A stretch of 64,000 bases of DNA from contig NZ_CP107930.1 in NCBI RefSeq assembly GCF_036021035.1, positions 2,976,001 to 3,040,000 on the forward strand, written 5' to 3'. Shown one piece after another: positions 33,558 to 41,018 of the stretch. Position numbers and translations under genes: made by a program. A model generated the notes under the pieces. That model was not told the DNA's origin and made no database searches. It saw only the letters and a list, made by a program, of their open reading frames with translations. Every line of letters begins with the position of its first letter. Position 1 is the first letter of the stretch. The DNA comes from Kineococcus sp. NBC_00420. Its GTDB lineage: Bacteria > Actinomycetota > Actinomycetes > Actinomycetales > Kineococcaceae.

Positions 33558-33794
33558 GTGTCCGCTCACTGCCAGGTCACCGGAGCTGTTCCGGGGTTCG
33601 GCAAGTCCGTCTCGCACTCGCACCGGCGAACCAGCCGCCGGTTCGACCCGAACGTCCAGCGCAAGAAGTGGTTCGTCCCCTCCCTGGGGCGCACCGTGAC
33701 GCTGACCGTTTCCGCGCGCGGCATCAAGACCGTCGACAAGCGCGGCATCGAGTCCGTCGTCGCGCAACTGCGAGCCCGAGGGGAGAAGTTCTGA
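33558..33794 (+). CDS. rpmB: 50S ribosomal protein L28, zinc-independent paralogue
   Basis: A 78-residue bL28 ([20 protein letters not shown], then [20 protein letters not shown] and [19 protein letters not shown]). Only one Cys remains, so the zinc-binding set of the C+ form is lost. GTG 33558 has AGGGAG six bases upstream. It is first of four to five tightly packed genes (rpmB-rpmG-rpsN-rpmJ), the next starting inside its stop codon (TGATG). It is presumably repressed by Zur when zinc is sufficient. Confidence 0.94.
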   Translation: MSAHCQVTGAVPGFGKSVSHSHRRTSRRFDPNVQRKKWFVPSLGRTVTLTVSARGIKTVDKRGIESVVAQLRARGEKF

Positions 33795-33961
33795 TGGCCA
33801 GGTCCCAGGACGTGCGTCCTGTCATCGAACTCCGCTCCACGGGTGGGACGGGCTACACCTACGTCACGCGCAAGAACCGCCGGAACGACCCCGACCGCAT
33901 GGTCGTCCGCAAGTACGACCCCGTCCTGCGCCGGCACGTCGACTTCCGCGAGGAGCGCTGA
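33794..33961 (+). CDS. rpmG: 50S ribosomal protein L33, zinc-independent paralogue
   Basis: A 55-residue bL33 ([54 protein letters not shown]). Both CxxC motifs of the zinc form are missing. The ATG at 33794 overlaps the rpmB stop (ATG within TGATG), so it is translationally coupled. Length and sequence are typical of the C- form found in actinobacterial Zur regulons. Confidence 0.94.
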   Translation: MARSQDVRPVIELRSTGGTGYTYVTRKNRRNDPDRMVVRKYDPVLRRHVDFREER

Positions 33962-33964
33962 ACC

Positions 33965-34270
33965 GTGGCCAAGGAGAGCAAGATCGCCAAGAACGAGCAG
34001 CGCAAGGACGTCGTCGCCCGGTACGCCGCGCGCCGGGCCGAACTCAAGCAGGCCGCCGTCGACCCGCACGCGACCAGCCGGGAACGGGTCGCGGCCCAGC
34101 TGGCCCTGCAGAAGCTCCCGCGCGACGCCAGCCCCACCCGGGTCCGCAACCGCGACGTCACCGATGGGCGCCCGCGTGGCGTCCTGCGCACGTTCGGGCT
34201 GTCGCGCATCACGTTCCGCGACATGGCCCACGCCGGGGAGCTACCCGGCGTCACGAAGTCCAGCTGGTGA
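33965..34270 (+). CDS. rpsN: 30S ribosomal protein S14, zinc-independent paralogue
   Basis: A 101-residue uS14 of the long, zinc-free type ([60 protein letters not shown]). It has no cysteine, whereas the short zinc form has CxxC-x12-CxxC. The GTG at 33965 is three bases after the rpmG stop. It is expected to substitute for the zinc-binding S14 during zinc starvation. Confidence 0.95.
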   Translation: MAKESKIAKNEQRKDVVARYAARRAELKQAAVDPHATSRERVAAQLALQKLPRDASPTRVRNRDVTDGRPRGVLRTFGLSRITFRDMAHAGELPGVTKSSW

Positions 34271-34283
34271 GGGGAGCGACGTC

Positions 34284-34406
34284 GTGAAGGTACGCGCATC
34301 GTTGAAGAGCCTGAAGCAGAAGGAGGGATCCATCGTCGTGCGTCGTCACGGGAAGACCTACGTCATCAACAAGAGGAACCCGCGCTGGAAGGCGCGGCAG
34401 GGCTGA
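34284..34406 (+). CDS. rpmJ: 50S ribosomal protein L36, zinc-independent paralogue
   Basis: A 40-residue bL36 ([39 protein letters not shown]). The Cys/His zinc site of standard L36 is lost: Lys, Ser and Asn stand where Cys normally does. It begins at GTG 34284 with GAGGGGAG eight bases upstream and closes the Zur-type ribosomal operon. It is short and easily missed. Confidence 0.9.
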   Translation: MKVRASLKSLKQKEGSIVVRRHGKTYVINKRNPRWKARQG

Positions 34407-34449
34407 CCCCGCGGTGGCGCTCCGACGCGATCGGCGGTCGGGAGCGGGG

Positions 34450-35262
34450 TCAGGCCTGTTCTGCCGAGCACCACCACGTCGTGCGGCCCCCGACCGTCGC
34501 GCGCACCATCTCGGCGCCGCAGCGGGGGCAGTGCCCTCCGTTCGTGCGGTGCGGGATCACCTCGCCGGTGTGGACGCCGCCGTGCTTGACGGCGTGCCGG
34601 ATCCCGGCGCGCAGTTCCCGGCGGAGTTCGTCGAGCTCCTCGGTGCGCAGTTCCCCGGCCGGCCTGCGCGGGGACATCCGGCTGCGCCACAGCACCTCGT
34701 CGGCCAGCAGGTTCCCGATCCCCGCCAGCACCGACTGGTCCAGCAACCGCGCCTTCAACGGAGCGGTTCCGCGGCCGACGCGTTCGCGGAACTCCTCGCG
34801 CCCGATCTCCTCGGCGTCCGGGCCCAGCGCGGCCAGGTCGGGATCGAGCCGGACCCGGCCCAGGCGGCGCTTGTCGAAGAGGCGCAACTGCCCGCCGTCC
34901 TCGAAGTCCAGGGTGAAGCGGTACCACTCGTCCTTGACCGCGGTCGACTGCGGCCGCGGCCCGGCGTAGTCGCCGCCGACCGCCAGGTCTCCCTCGCCGC
35001 CGGGCGGGCTGATGAAGATGCGTCCGCTCATGCCCAGGTGGATCCCGAGCGACGGACCGTCCTCGGAGGAGTCGCACCACATGGACTTCCCGCGCCGGTG
35101 GGCCGCGGTCAGGGTCCGGCCCAGCAGGGCCTTGCGCAGGTCGCCCGGTGCGTGCGGGCGGCACTCGTAGGTGTCGCGGTCGTCGACGTCGGCGATCCGG
35201 CGGTCCAGACCGCTCTCCTCGATGACCTTGCGGGCGGACTCGACCTCGGGCAGCTCCGGCAC
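34450..35262 (-). CDS. Fpg/Nei-family DNA glycosylase
   Basis: A 270-residue base-excision repair enzyme. The catalytic Pro and Glu are at the N-terminus after Met removal (PELPEVESA), a conserved Lys follows in AAHRRGKSMW, and the helix-two-turn-helix is QSVLAGIGNLLADEVLWRS. The zinc finger has CPRC and WWC, but the fourth Cys is replaced (CSAEQA at the C-terminus). I recall related actinobacterial proteins ending similarly, so this may be a subfamily trait. GTG 35262 follows TATGGT by six bases. It is divergent from the CapA gene and convergent with the Zur ribosomal operon. Confidence 0.9.
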   Translation of the reverse strand: MPELPEVESARKVIEESGLDRRIADVDDRDTYECRPHAPGDLRKALLGRTLTAAHRRGKSMWCDSSEDGPSLGIHLGMSGRIFISPPGGEGDLAVGGDYAGPRPQSTAVKDEWYRFTLDFEDGGQLRLFDKRRLGRVRLDPDLAALGPDAEEIGREEFRERVGRGTAPLKARLLDQSVLAGIGNLLADEVLWRSRMSPRRPAGELRTEELDELRRELRAGIRHAVKHGGVHTGEVIPHRTNGGHCPRCGAEMVRATVGGRTTWWCSAEQA

Positions 35263-35268
35263 GTCGTG

Positions 35269-35274
35269 ACCATA
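35269..35274 (-). promoter_or_regulatory. Putative -10 element (TATGGT) for the Fpg/Nei gene
   Basis: TATGGT on the minus strand, six bases before GTG 35262; leaderless layout. Confidence 0.55.
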
Positions 35275-35291
35275 ACCTCCGGTTCCGCCCC

Positions 35292-35297
35292 TACTGT
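35292..35297 (+). promoter_or_regulatory. Putative -10 element (TACTGT) for the CapA-like gene
   Basis: TACTGT, six bases before GTG 35304; leaderless layout. Back to back with the divergent Fpg/Nei promoter. Confidence 0.5.
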
Positions 35298-35303
35298 GGC
35301 CCG

Positions 35304-36344
35304 GTGCGCTCAGGGGTTCTCGCGGTCGTGGCCCTGCTGCTCCTCGCCGGGTGCTCCGGGGAGCCCGAAGCACCCGCGCCGCAACCCATCACCGTGAACG
35401 TCGCCGGCGACGTCCACTTCGCCGGCTCCAGCGCCGCGGCCCTCGGACCCGGCGGGCTGGAGGCGGTCGCGGGGGTGCTCGGCGACGCCGACGTCACCGT
35501 GGTCAACGTCGAGACCGCGATCACCGACCGCGGGGACCCCGCGGGCAAGAAGTACACGTTCCGCGCGCCGGCGTCCGGGCTCGGCGCGTTGAAGGCGGTC
35601 GGGGTCGACGTCGCGGCGATGGCCAACAACCACAGCCTCGACTACGGCCGGACCGGTCTGCAGGACACCCTCGCCGCGGGGAAGGCGCAGGGACTGCCGA
35701 TCATCGGGCTGGGGACGGACGTCGGCGCGGCGTTCGCGCCGTACCGCACGACCGTCCGCGACAACCGCCTCGCCGTGTTCGACGCCACCCAGGTCCTCGA
35801 CACCTCGCTCGCGACGGCGTGGACCGCGACCGCGGAGAAACCCGGACTGGCCTCCGTGCAGACGGACTCCGGGCGGGCGCGGCTCGTCGCCGCGGTGAAG
35901 GCCGAACGCGGACGCAGCGACTCGATCGTCGTCGTCCTGCACTACGGCAGGGAACTCGCCGGGTGCCCCACCGACGACCAGCGCCGGATCGCCCGGGAAC
36001 TCGTCGCCGCGGGCGCCGACGCCGTCGTCGGATCGCACGCGCACATCCAGCTCGGGCAGGGTTTCCTGACCGCCGGGGACCGGACGGGTTTCGTCGACTA
36101 CGGCCTCGGGAACTTCGTGTTCTACGCCGAGCGCCCCGGGACGGTCGACTCCGGCGTCCTGAAGCTGACGCTGCCCGGAACGGGCGGGGTCTCCGCCGCG
36201 GCGTGGACGCCCGCCACCATCCGTTCCGGGGTCCCCGTCCCGCTGACGGGCGACGAGGCGGCCGAGGCGCTGCAGGAGAAGGACTCCCTGCGCGCCTGCG
36301 CCGACCTCGCCGCCACGTCGGGAGGTCAGGCCAGGAAGGGGTAG
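35304..36344 (+). CDS. CapA/PgsA-family lipoprotein (metallophosphatase fold)
   Basis: A 346-residue lipoprotein: signal peptide with lipobox LLAGC (Cys 17), then a CapA (PGA_cap) domain with GDVHFAGSS, VVNVETAITDRG, AMANNHSLDYG, VVLHYGRE, GSHAHIQLGQGF and VDYGLGNFVFY. These motifs carry the metal ligands of the calcineurin-like fold. CapA/PgsA proteins act in poly-gamma-glutamate synthesis or surface polymer attachment, but no capB/capC genes are nearby, so the role here is open. GTG 35304 follows TACTGT by six bases. The 3-prime end overlaps the convergent Old Yellow Enzyme gene by 19 bases. Confidence 0.88.
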   Translation: MRSGVLAVVALLLLAGCSGEPEAPAPQPITVNVAGDVHFAGSSAAALGPGGLEAVAGVLGDADVTVVNVETAITDRGDPAGKKYTFRAPASGLGALKAVGVDVAAMANNHSLDYGRTGLQDTLAAGKAQGLPIIGLGTDVGAAFAPYRTTVRDNRLAVFDATQVLDTSLATAWTATAEKPGLASVQTDSGRARLVAAVKAERGRSDSIVVVLHYGRELAGCPTDDQRRIARELVAAGADAVVGSHAHIQLGQGFLTAGDRTGFVDYGLGNFVFYAERPGTVDSGVLKLTLPGTGGVSAAAWTPATIRSGVPVPLTGDEAAEALQEKDSLRACADLAATSGGQARKG

Positions 36345-37396
36345 TCCGTGTAGCCCTCGGCGCCCGAGCCGTAGCTCGTGGTCGGGTCGAGCTCGTTCTC
36401 GGGGTGACCCCCCTGCCAGCGCGCCAGCAGGTCCGGGTTCGCCATCACGGCGCGGCCCACGGCGACGACGTCCGCGACACCGTCGGCGACGAGGCCCGTG
36501 GCCTCCTCGCGGGTGGTCACGGCGGCGAAACCGGTGTTCAGCATGAGCGGGCCCTCGAAGCGCTTGCGCAGGCCCTGGACGAGGTCGCCCGTCGGGTCGG
36601 CGTGCAGGACGCTCAGGTAGGCCAGACCCAGCGGAGCCAGGCCCTCGACCAGCGCGGCGTAGGTGGCCTCGACGTCGGCGGGGTCGGTCTCGAGCGCGTC
36701 CTGGATGTTGTGCGCGGGGGAGATGCGGATGCCCACGCGGCCGGCGCCGATCTCGGCGGCCACGGCCGTCGCGACCTCGATCGAGAGGCGCGCACGGTTC
36801 TCCGGGGAACCGCCGTAGGAGTCGGTGCGGTGGTTCGACCCCGGCGCCAGGAACTGGTGCAGCAGGTAGCCGTTCGCGGAGTGGATCTCGACCCCGTCCA
36901 GCCCGGCGTCGACGGCGCGACGCGACGCGGTGACGAAGTCGGTGACGACGTCGGCGATCTCGGACGTCGTCAGCTCGTGCGGGACCGGGTAGGCGACCTT
37001 GCCGGTCGCGGTGTGGGTCTCGCCCTGGATCGCGATGGCGCTCGGCCCGACGATCCGCTCGGTGCCGGTGATGTCGGTGTGCGTGACGCGGCCACCGTGC
37101 ATGACCTGCATCACGAGACGGCCGCCGCGGGCGTGCACCGCCTCGGCGACACCGCGCCAGCCTTCCTGCTGCTCGTCGGTGACGATCCCGGGCTGGCCGG
37201 GGTAGGACCGCGACTCGCGGCTGGGGTAGGTGCCTTCGGTGACGATGAGGCCGGTGCTCGCGCGCTGGCCGTAGTGCTCGGCGACGAGGGGTCCGGGGAC
37301 ACCCTCGGCACCGGAGCGGGTCCGGGTCAGCGGGGCCATGACGAGGCGGTTGGGCAGCTGGAGGTCGCCCAGGGCGACGGGGGAGAAGAGGTCCAC
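36326..37396 (-). CDS. Old Yellow Enzyme-family alkene reductase (FMN)
   Basis: A 356-residue TIM-barrel flavoenzyme of the NemA/OYE class: FSPVALGDLQLPNRLVMAPL, MQVMHGGRVTH, the catalytic EIHSANGYLLHQFLAPGSNH with His and Asn ligands, and DSYGGSPENRARL. Such enzymes reduce activated C=C bonds of enals, enones, maleimides and nitro esters using NADPH, often in electrophile detoxification. GTG 37396 gives the usual family N-terminus (DLFSPV); TTG 37411 would add five residues, and neither has a good ribosome site. It is divergent from a pair of small membrane proteins. Confidence 0.92.
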   Translation of the reverse strand: MDLFSPVALGDLQLPNRLVMAPLTRTRSGAEGVPGPLVAEHYGQRASTGLIVTEGTYPSRESRSYPGQPGIVTDEQQEGWRGVAEAVHARGGRLVMQVMHGGRVTHTDITGTERIVGPSAIAIQGETHTATGKVAYPVPHELTTSEIADVVTDFVTASRRAVDAGLDGVEIHSANGYLLHQFLAPGSNHRTDSYGGSPENRARLSIEVATAVAAEIGAGRVGIRISPAHNIQDALETDPADVEATYAALVEGLAPLGLAYLSVLHADPTGDLVQGLRKRFEGPLMLNTGFAAVTTREEATGLVADGVADVVAVGRAVMANPDLLARWQGGHPENELDPTTSYGSGAEGYTDYPFLA

Positions 37397-37441
37397 GTAC
37401 CGGCTCAACAACCGGACCGGAGTCCGTCTTCCCGATGACCG

Positions 37442-37447
37442 TAGAGT
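37442..37447 (+). promoter_or_regulatory. Putative -10 element (TAGAGT) for the membrane-protein pair
   Basis: TAGAGT lies eight bases before GTG 37456; it would lie inside the coding region if the upstream ATG 37435 were used, so it favours GTG 37456. Confidence 0.45.
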
Positions 37448-37455
37448 TCACCCCC

Positions 37456-37818
37456 GTGTCCGGGATCCTCGTCGCGGTGGTCTGCCTGCTCGCCCTCGTC
37501 GTGGGTGCCTGGGCGGTCGTCGTCGTCGCCCGGGACCGCCGGGTCGGCCGCGCGCTGCTCGTCGGCCTGGCGGTCCTCGAGCTCGGTGTCCTCGCCCTCG
37601 TGGTCGACGGGGTCGTCGACCTCGTCACCGGACCGCGTCCCGTCGAGCTCGCCACCACGATCGCCTACCTCGTCGTGTCGCCGTTCGTGCTGCCGGCGGG
37701 GACGTTCTGGGCGCTCGCGGACCGGTCACGACCCAGCACGCTCGTGCTCGTCGTCGCCTGCTTCGCCGTCGTCGTCATCGCCTACCGCGCCTACCTGCTG
37801 TTCGGAGTGACCCAGTGA
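37456..37818 (+). CDS. Small integral membrane protein, unknown function
   Basis: A 120-residue protein with four predicted transmembrane helices (about 4-24, 33-54, 67-85, 95-115) and almost no soluble part. I do not recognise a named family; similar short proteins paired with a second membrane protein occur in Actinobacteria. GTG 37456 is preferred for the TAGAGT hexamer eight bases upstream; ATG 37435 would add seven residues. Its stop overlaps the start of the next membrane-protein gene (GTGA), so the two are coupled and probably form a complex or share a role. Confidence 0.7.
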   Translation: MSGILVAVVCLLALVVGAWAVVVVARDRRVGRALLVGLAVLELGVLALVVDGVVDLVTGPRPVELATTIAYLVVSPFVLPAGTFWALADRSRPSTLVLVVACFAVVVIAYRAYLLFGVTQ

Positions 37819-38237
37819 GCAGTGACCCGGTGAGCGGGCGACCCGAACCCCGCCGGACGACGGGGCTGGGACGCGTCCTGGTCGCCCTCTACGGCGTCTT
37901 CGCCATCGCCGCGGTCTCCCGCGCCGGCGTCCAGATCGCGACGCAGTTCCACGAGGCCCCGCTCGCGTACGTGCTGTCCGCCTTCGCCGGGGTCGTCTAC
38001 GTCGTCGCGACGCTCGGGCTGGGCCGCACGGGCCACGGCTGGCGTCGCGCCGCCTGGGTGGCCTGCAGCGTCGAACTGCTCGGCGTCCTGACCGTGGGGA
38101 CCCTCAGCCTCGCCGACGCGGCCGCCTTCCCCGACTCCACCGTCTGGTCCGGCTACGGCCGTGGCTACGGCTTCGTCCCGCTCGTGCTGCCGGTCCTGGG
38201 CCTGGTCTACCTGCGGCGGGAGTCCCGCCGCTCCTGA
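37815..38237 (+). CDS. Integral membrane protein, unknown function, paired with the previous gene
   Basis: A 140-residue protein with four predicted helices. TGLGRVLVALYGVFAIAAVS begins the first, VLSAFAGVVYVVATLGLG the second, and the conserved-looking soluble patch FPDSTVWSGYGRGYGF precedes the last. The family is familiar as an uncharacterised actinobacterial membrane protein; no function is known to me. It starts at GTG 37815, inside the stop of the upstream gene. The MFS gene follows 44 bases later with its own start. Confidence 0.72.
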   Translation: MSSDPVSGRPEPRRTTGLGRVLVALYGVFAIAAVSRAGVQIATQFHEAPLAYVLSAFAGVVYVVATLGLGRTGHGWRRAAWVACSVELLGVLTVGTLSLADAAAFPDSTVWSGYGRGYGFVPLVLPVLGLVYLRRESRRS

Positions 38238-38281
38238 CCGGTGTCCCGACCGAACCACCCGTGCGCGACGATGCCAGGGTC

Positions 38282-39487
38282 ATGCGCACACCCGAGACCG
38301 CCGCCGCCCCGACCGCCCCGACCACCCGTGGCACCACCGTCGTCCTCCTCGTGGGGCTGCTGCTGGTCGCCTGCGCCATGCGCGCCCCCATCACCGGGGT
38401 CGGGTCCGTGCTCCCGATCGTCTCCGACGACCTCGCCCTGTCCGCGACGCTCGCCGGGGCGCTGACGTCGCTGCCGCTGCTGGCCTTCGCCGCGAGCTCG
38501 CTCGTCGTCCCGCGGGTCGCCGCCCGCCTCGGGACCCGGCTCACCCTGGTCCTCGCGCTGTTCCTGCTGGTCGCCGGGTCCCTGCTGCGCTGGGTCCCGG
38601 GCGTCGTGCCCCTCTTCGCCGGGACGGCCGTCCTCGGGGTCGCCATCGGCGTCGCCAACGTGCTCATGCCCGCGCTCATCCGCGCCGAGTTCCCCGCCCG
38701 GATCCCCCTGCTCACCAGCACCTACGTCGTCCTCATGCAGGTCGTCGCCAGCGTCTCCTCCGGCGTCGCCGTGCCGCTGTCGGAGCACCTCGCCGGCGGC
38801 TGGCGCAGCGCGCTGGTCGTGTGGGCCGCACCCGCCCTCGTCTGCGTCGTGCTGTGGCTGCCCCTGGTCCGCCGCGGTTCCGGCCCGGCGACCGGAGGAC
38901 CGCGACCTCGCGCGCCCTGGGGTTCGGGACTGGCCTGGGCGGTCACCGCGTTCATGGCCGCCCAGTCGGTGATCTTCTACGTGATGCTGGCGTGGCTGGC
39001 GACGATGGTCCACGACCGCTCCGGGACCGACCGCGCCGCCGCCGGCGTGCTGCTGTCGGTGATGCAGGTCGCCGGAGTGGTCGGCAGCCTCCTCGTCCCC
39101 GTCGTCGCGGGTCGCACCGTCGTGCGCACCCGGCGCGCGGCGATGGGGGCCACGACGTTCACGATGACCGGCCTGCTCCTCCTCCTGCTCGTCCCCGACG
39201 CGGCCGTCGTCGCCGTCGTCGTCGCCGGGCTCGGGATGGGTGGGGCCGTCGTGCTGGCGCTCGCGAGCGTCTCGGCGCGGGCGGCGGACGGGGCCACGGC
39301 GGTCGCGTTGTCCGGGATGGCGCAGGGCGTCGGCTACCTCGCGGCCGCGGTCGGACCGGTGCTCATCGGGGCGCTGCACGTGGCGAGCGGTTCGTGGACG
39401 GTGCCGCTGGTGGTGCTCGTGCTGGTGGCGGCCGGGCAGCTGGTGGCGGCGCGGGCGGCCGGGAAGGACGCGTTCGTGCGGGCGTGA
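38282..39487 (+). CDS. MFS transporter, CynX/NimT type
   Basis: A 401-residue major facilitator with twelve predicted helices. LLLVACAMRAPITGVGSVLPIVSDDL at the first helix and the signature YLAAAVGPVLIGALHVASGSW near the end match the CynX/NimT (cyanate/2-nitroimidazole) exporter branch. The cytoplasmic loop 2-3 has the MFS basic motif in weak form (RVAARLGTRLT). ATG 38282 was chosen for the hydrophobic N-terminus soon after; GTG 38261 adds seven residues. The substrate is unknown. Convergent with the FAD oxidase gene. Confidence 0.88.
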   Translation: MRTPETAAAPTAPTTRGTTVVLLVGLLLVACAMRAPITGVGSVLPIVSDDLALSATLAGALTSLPLLAFAASSLVVPRVAARLGTRLTLVLALFLLVAGSLLRWVPGVVPLFAGTAVLGVAIGVANVLMPALIRAEFPARIPLLTSTYVVLMQVVASVSSGVAVPLSEHLAGGWRSALVVWAAPALVCVVLWLPLVRRGSGPATGGPRPRAPWGSGLAWAVTAFMAAQSVIFYVMLAWLATMVHDRSGTDRAAAGVLLSVMQVAGVVGSLLVPVVAGRTVVRTRRAAMGATTFTMTGLLLLLLVPDAAVVAVVVAGLGMGGAVVLALASVSARAADGATAVALSGMAQGVGYLAAAVGPVLIGALHVASGSWTVPLVVLVLVAAGQLVAARAAGKDAFVRA

Positions 39488-39502
39488 CCGGTCGGGGGCG
39501 CG

Positions 39503-40957
39503 TCAGGAGTCGAACCCGAGACCGGCGGCGTCGAGACCCCGCAGGAAGAGACCGCGGTGCCCCTGCCGGTGGTCGGCGCGGTCGAGGGCCGCGCGGGTCA
39601 TGGCCACGCCCAGCGCGGCCACCGGTTCCGGGGGGAACGGCAACGGCTTGCGTCGCACCATCTCCAGCTCGGTCCGTTCCGTCGGGGCGCCGGCGATGAG
39701 GTCCAGCAGCACCTCGGCGGCGAAGCGGGTGCTCCCGACACCGAGGCCGGTGAAACCCCGGGCGTAGGCCAGCCGACCCGCCTTCGCCGTCCCGTAGTAG
39801 GCCGTGAACCGCGTGCACGTGTCGATGGCTCCGCCCCAGCGGTGGCTGAAGCGCACGTCCTCGAGCTGGGGGAACATCGTGAAGAAGTGGCTCGCGAGCC
39901 GCTCGTAGGAGGCGCGGTTGTCCTCGTAGCGGGAGCGGACCGCGCCCCCGGCGTGGTGGACCGCGTCGTAGCCGCCGAAGAGGATGCGGTCGTCGGCCGA
40001 GAGCCGGACGTAGTGGAACTGGTTGGCGAGATCGGTGATCCCCTGGCGGTGGGCCCAGCCCACGGACGCCTTCTGGGCGCTCGTGAGCGGTTCGGTCATC
40101 AGCACGTAGTCGTACACGGGGACCGTCCGGAGACGGTCACGCCGCAACAGGCTGGGGAAGACGCCGGTGGCCAGCACGACGTGGGCCGCGCTGATGCCGG
40201 CCCGGGCCGTGCGGACCGTCAGGCGGCCACCGCTGGGTTTCTTGTCCTCGACGACCTCGGTGACGGGGGAGTGCTCGAAGACCTCCACCCCGAGGTCCCG
40301 GGCCACCCGGGCCAGCTCCCGGGCCAGCCGTGCGGGGTGCAGCAGCGCGACGTCGTGGCGGTCCCACCGTGCGCCGAGCACGACGGGGGAGTCCACCTCG
40401 GCGCGGACCGCGGCCGCGTCCAGGAGGTCGCTCGGCGAGGTGGACCCGTCGGCCAGCCAGGGAACCTGGTGCGGTTCGACGGCGACGGTCAGACTGCCCG
40501 TCCGCTCGAACTGGCAGTCCACCTCCAGCTCGTCGACGTCCCGCGCGAACGCGTCCAGGTTCTGCCGCCCGAGACGCCGCAGCACCTCCTGGTCGCGGGG
40601 CCAGCGGGTGCGCCCGTTCTCGTCCCCGTGGGTGATGCTCGCCTCGCAGAAGCCCCCGTTGCGGCCGGAAGCCGCCCACCCCACGGTCTCGGACTCCAGC
40701 AGGACGACGCTGCGCGCGGGGTCGCGCCGCTTGGCCAGCACCGCCGTCCACAACCCCAGGTACCCACCGCCGACCACGACCAGGTCGGCCGTCGTCGCGC
40801 TGGTCAGTTGTTCCGGGGTCGGTCCCGCCGGGGCGTCCTGGAGCCAGTACGCCGCGAGTTCGGTGCCGGCCAGGGCCCGGTGGACGAGCGCCGGGTCCGG
40901 GGCGGACCGTTCCCACACGGTGCGGTGTCGGGCGGGCGTTCGAAGGTCGAGACTCAC
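39503..40957 (-). CDS. FAD-dependent amine oxidoreductase (DAO / gamma-glutamylputrescine oxidase-like)
   Basis: A 484-residue flavoprotein of the DAO family. The FAD Rossmann motif is DLVVVGGGYLGLWTAV (about 58-73), followed by VVLLESETVGWAASGRNGGF, the typical flavin loop. AYARGFTGLGVGSTRFAAEVLLDL is the C-terminal FAD-binding motif. Closest families by motif are PuuB-like gamma-glutamylputrescine oxidases and sarcosine oxidases, which oxidise amines to aldehydes with H2O2. It starts at GTG 40957 and follows the APC permease by 61 bases, third in an operon with an amidohydrolase. Catabolism of an imported amine or amide is the natural reading. Confidence 0.9.
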   Translation of the reverse strand: MSLDLRTPARHRTVWERSAPDPALVHRALAGTELAAYWLQDAPAGPTPEQLTSATTADLVVVGGGYLGLWTAVLAKRRDPARSVVLLESETVGWAASGRNGGFCEASITHGDENGRTRWPRDQEVLRRLGRQNLDAFARDVDELEVDCQFERTGSLTVAVEPHQVPWLADGSTSPSDLLDAAAVRAEVDSPVVLGARWDRHDVALLHPARLARELARVARDLGVEVFEHSPVTEVVEDKKPSGGRLTVRTARAGISAAHVVLATGVFPSLLRRDRLRTVPVYDYVLMTEPLTSAQKASVGWAHRQGITDLANQFHYVRLSADDRILFGGYDAVHHAGGAVRSRYEDNRASYERLASHFFTMFPQLEDVRFSHRWGGAIDTCTRFTAYYGTAKAGRLAYARGFTGLGVGSTRFAAEVLLDLIAGAPTERTELEMVRRKPLPFPPEPVAALGVAMTRAALDRADHRQGHRGLFLRGLDAAGLGFDS

Positions 40958-41018
40958 AGCAGCACGTCCAGTCGGTTCGTCGCGGTCGGTCGTCGTGCGG
41001 TTCAGGTCGTCGTGCGGT

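Noticed and set aside
39503-39530. GGGTTCGACTCC on the minus strand, similar to a tRNA T-arm
   Set aside because: It is coding sequence for the GLGFDS C-terminus of the FAD oxidase; no acceptor, D or anticodon arms are found nearby.
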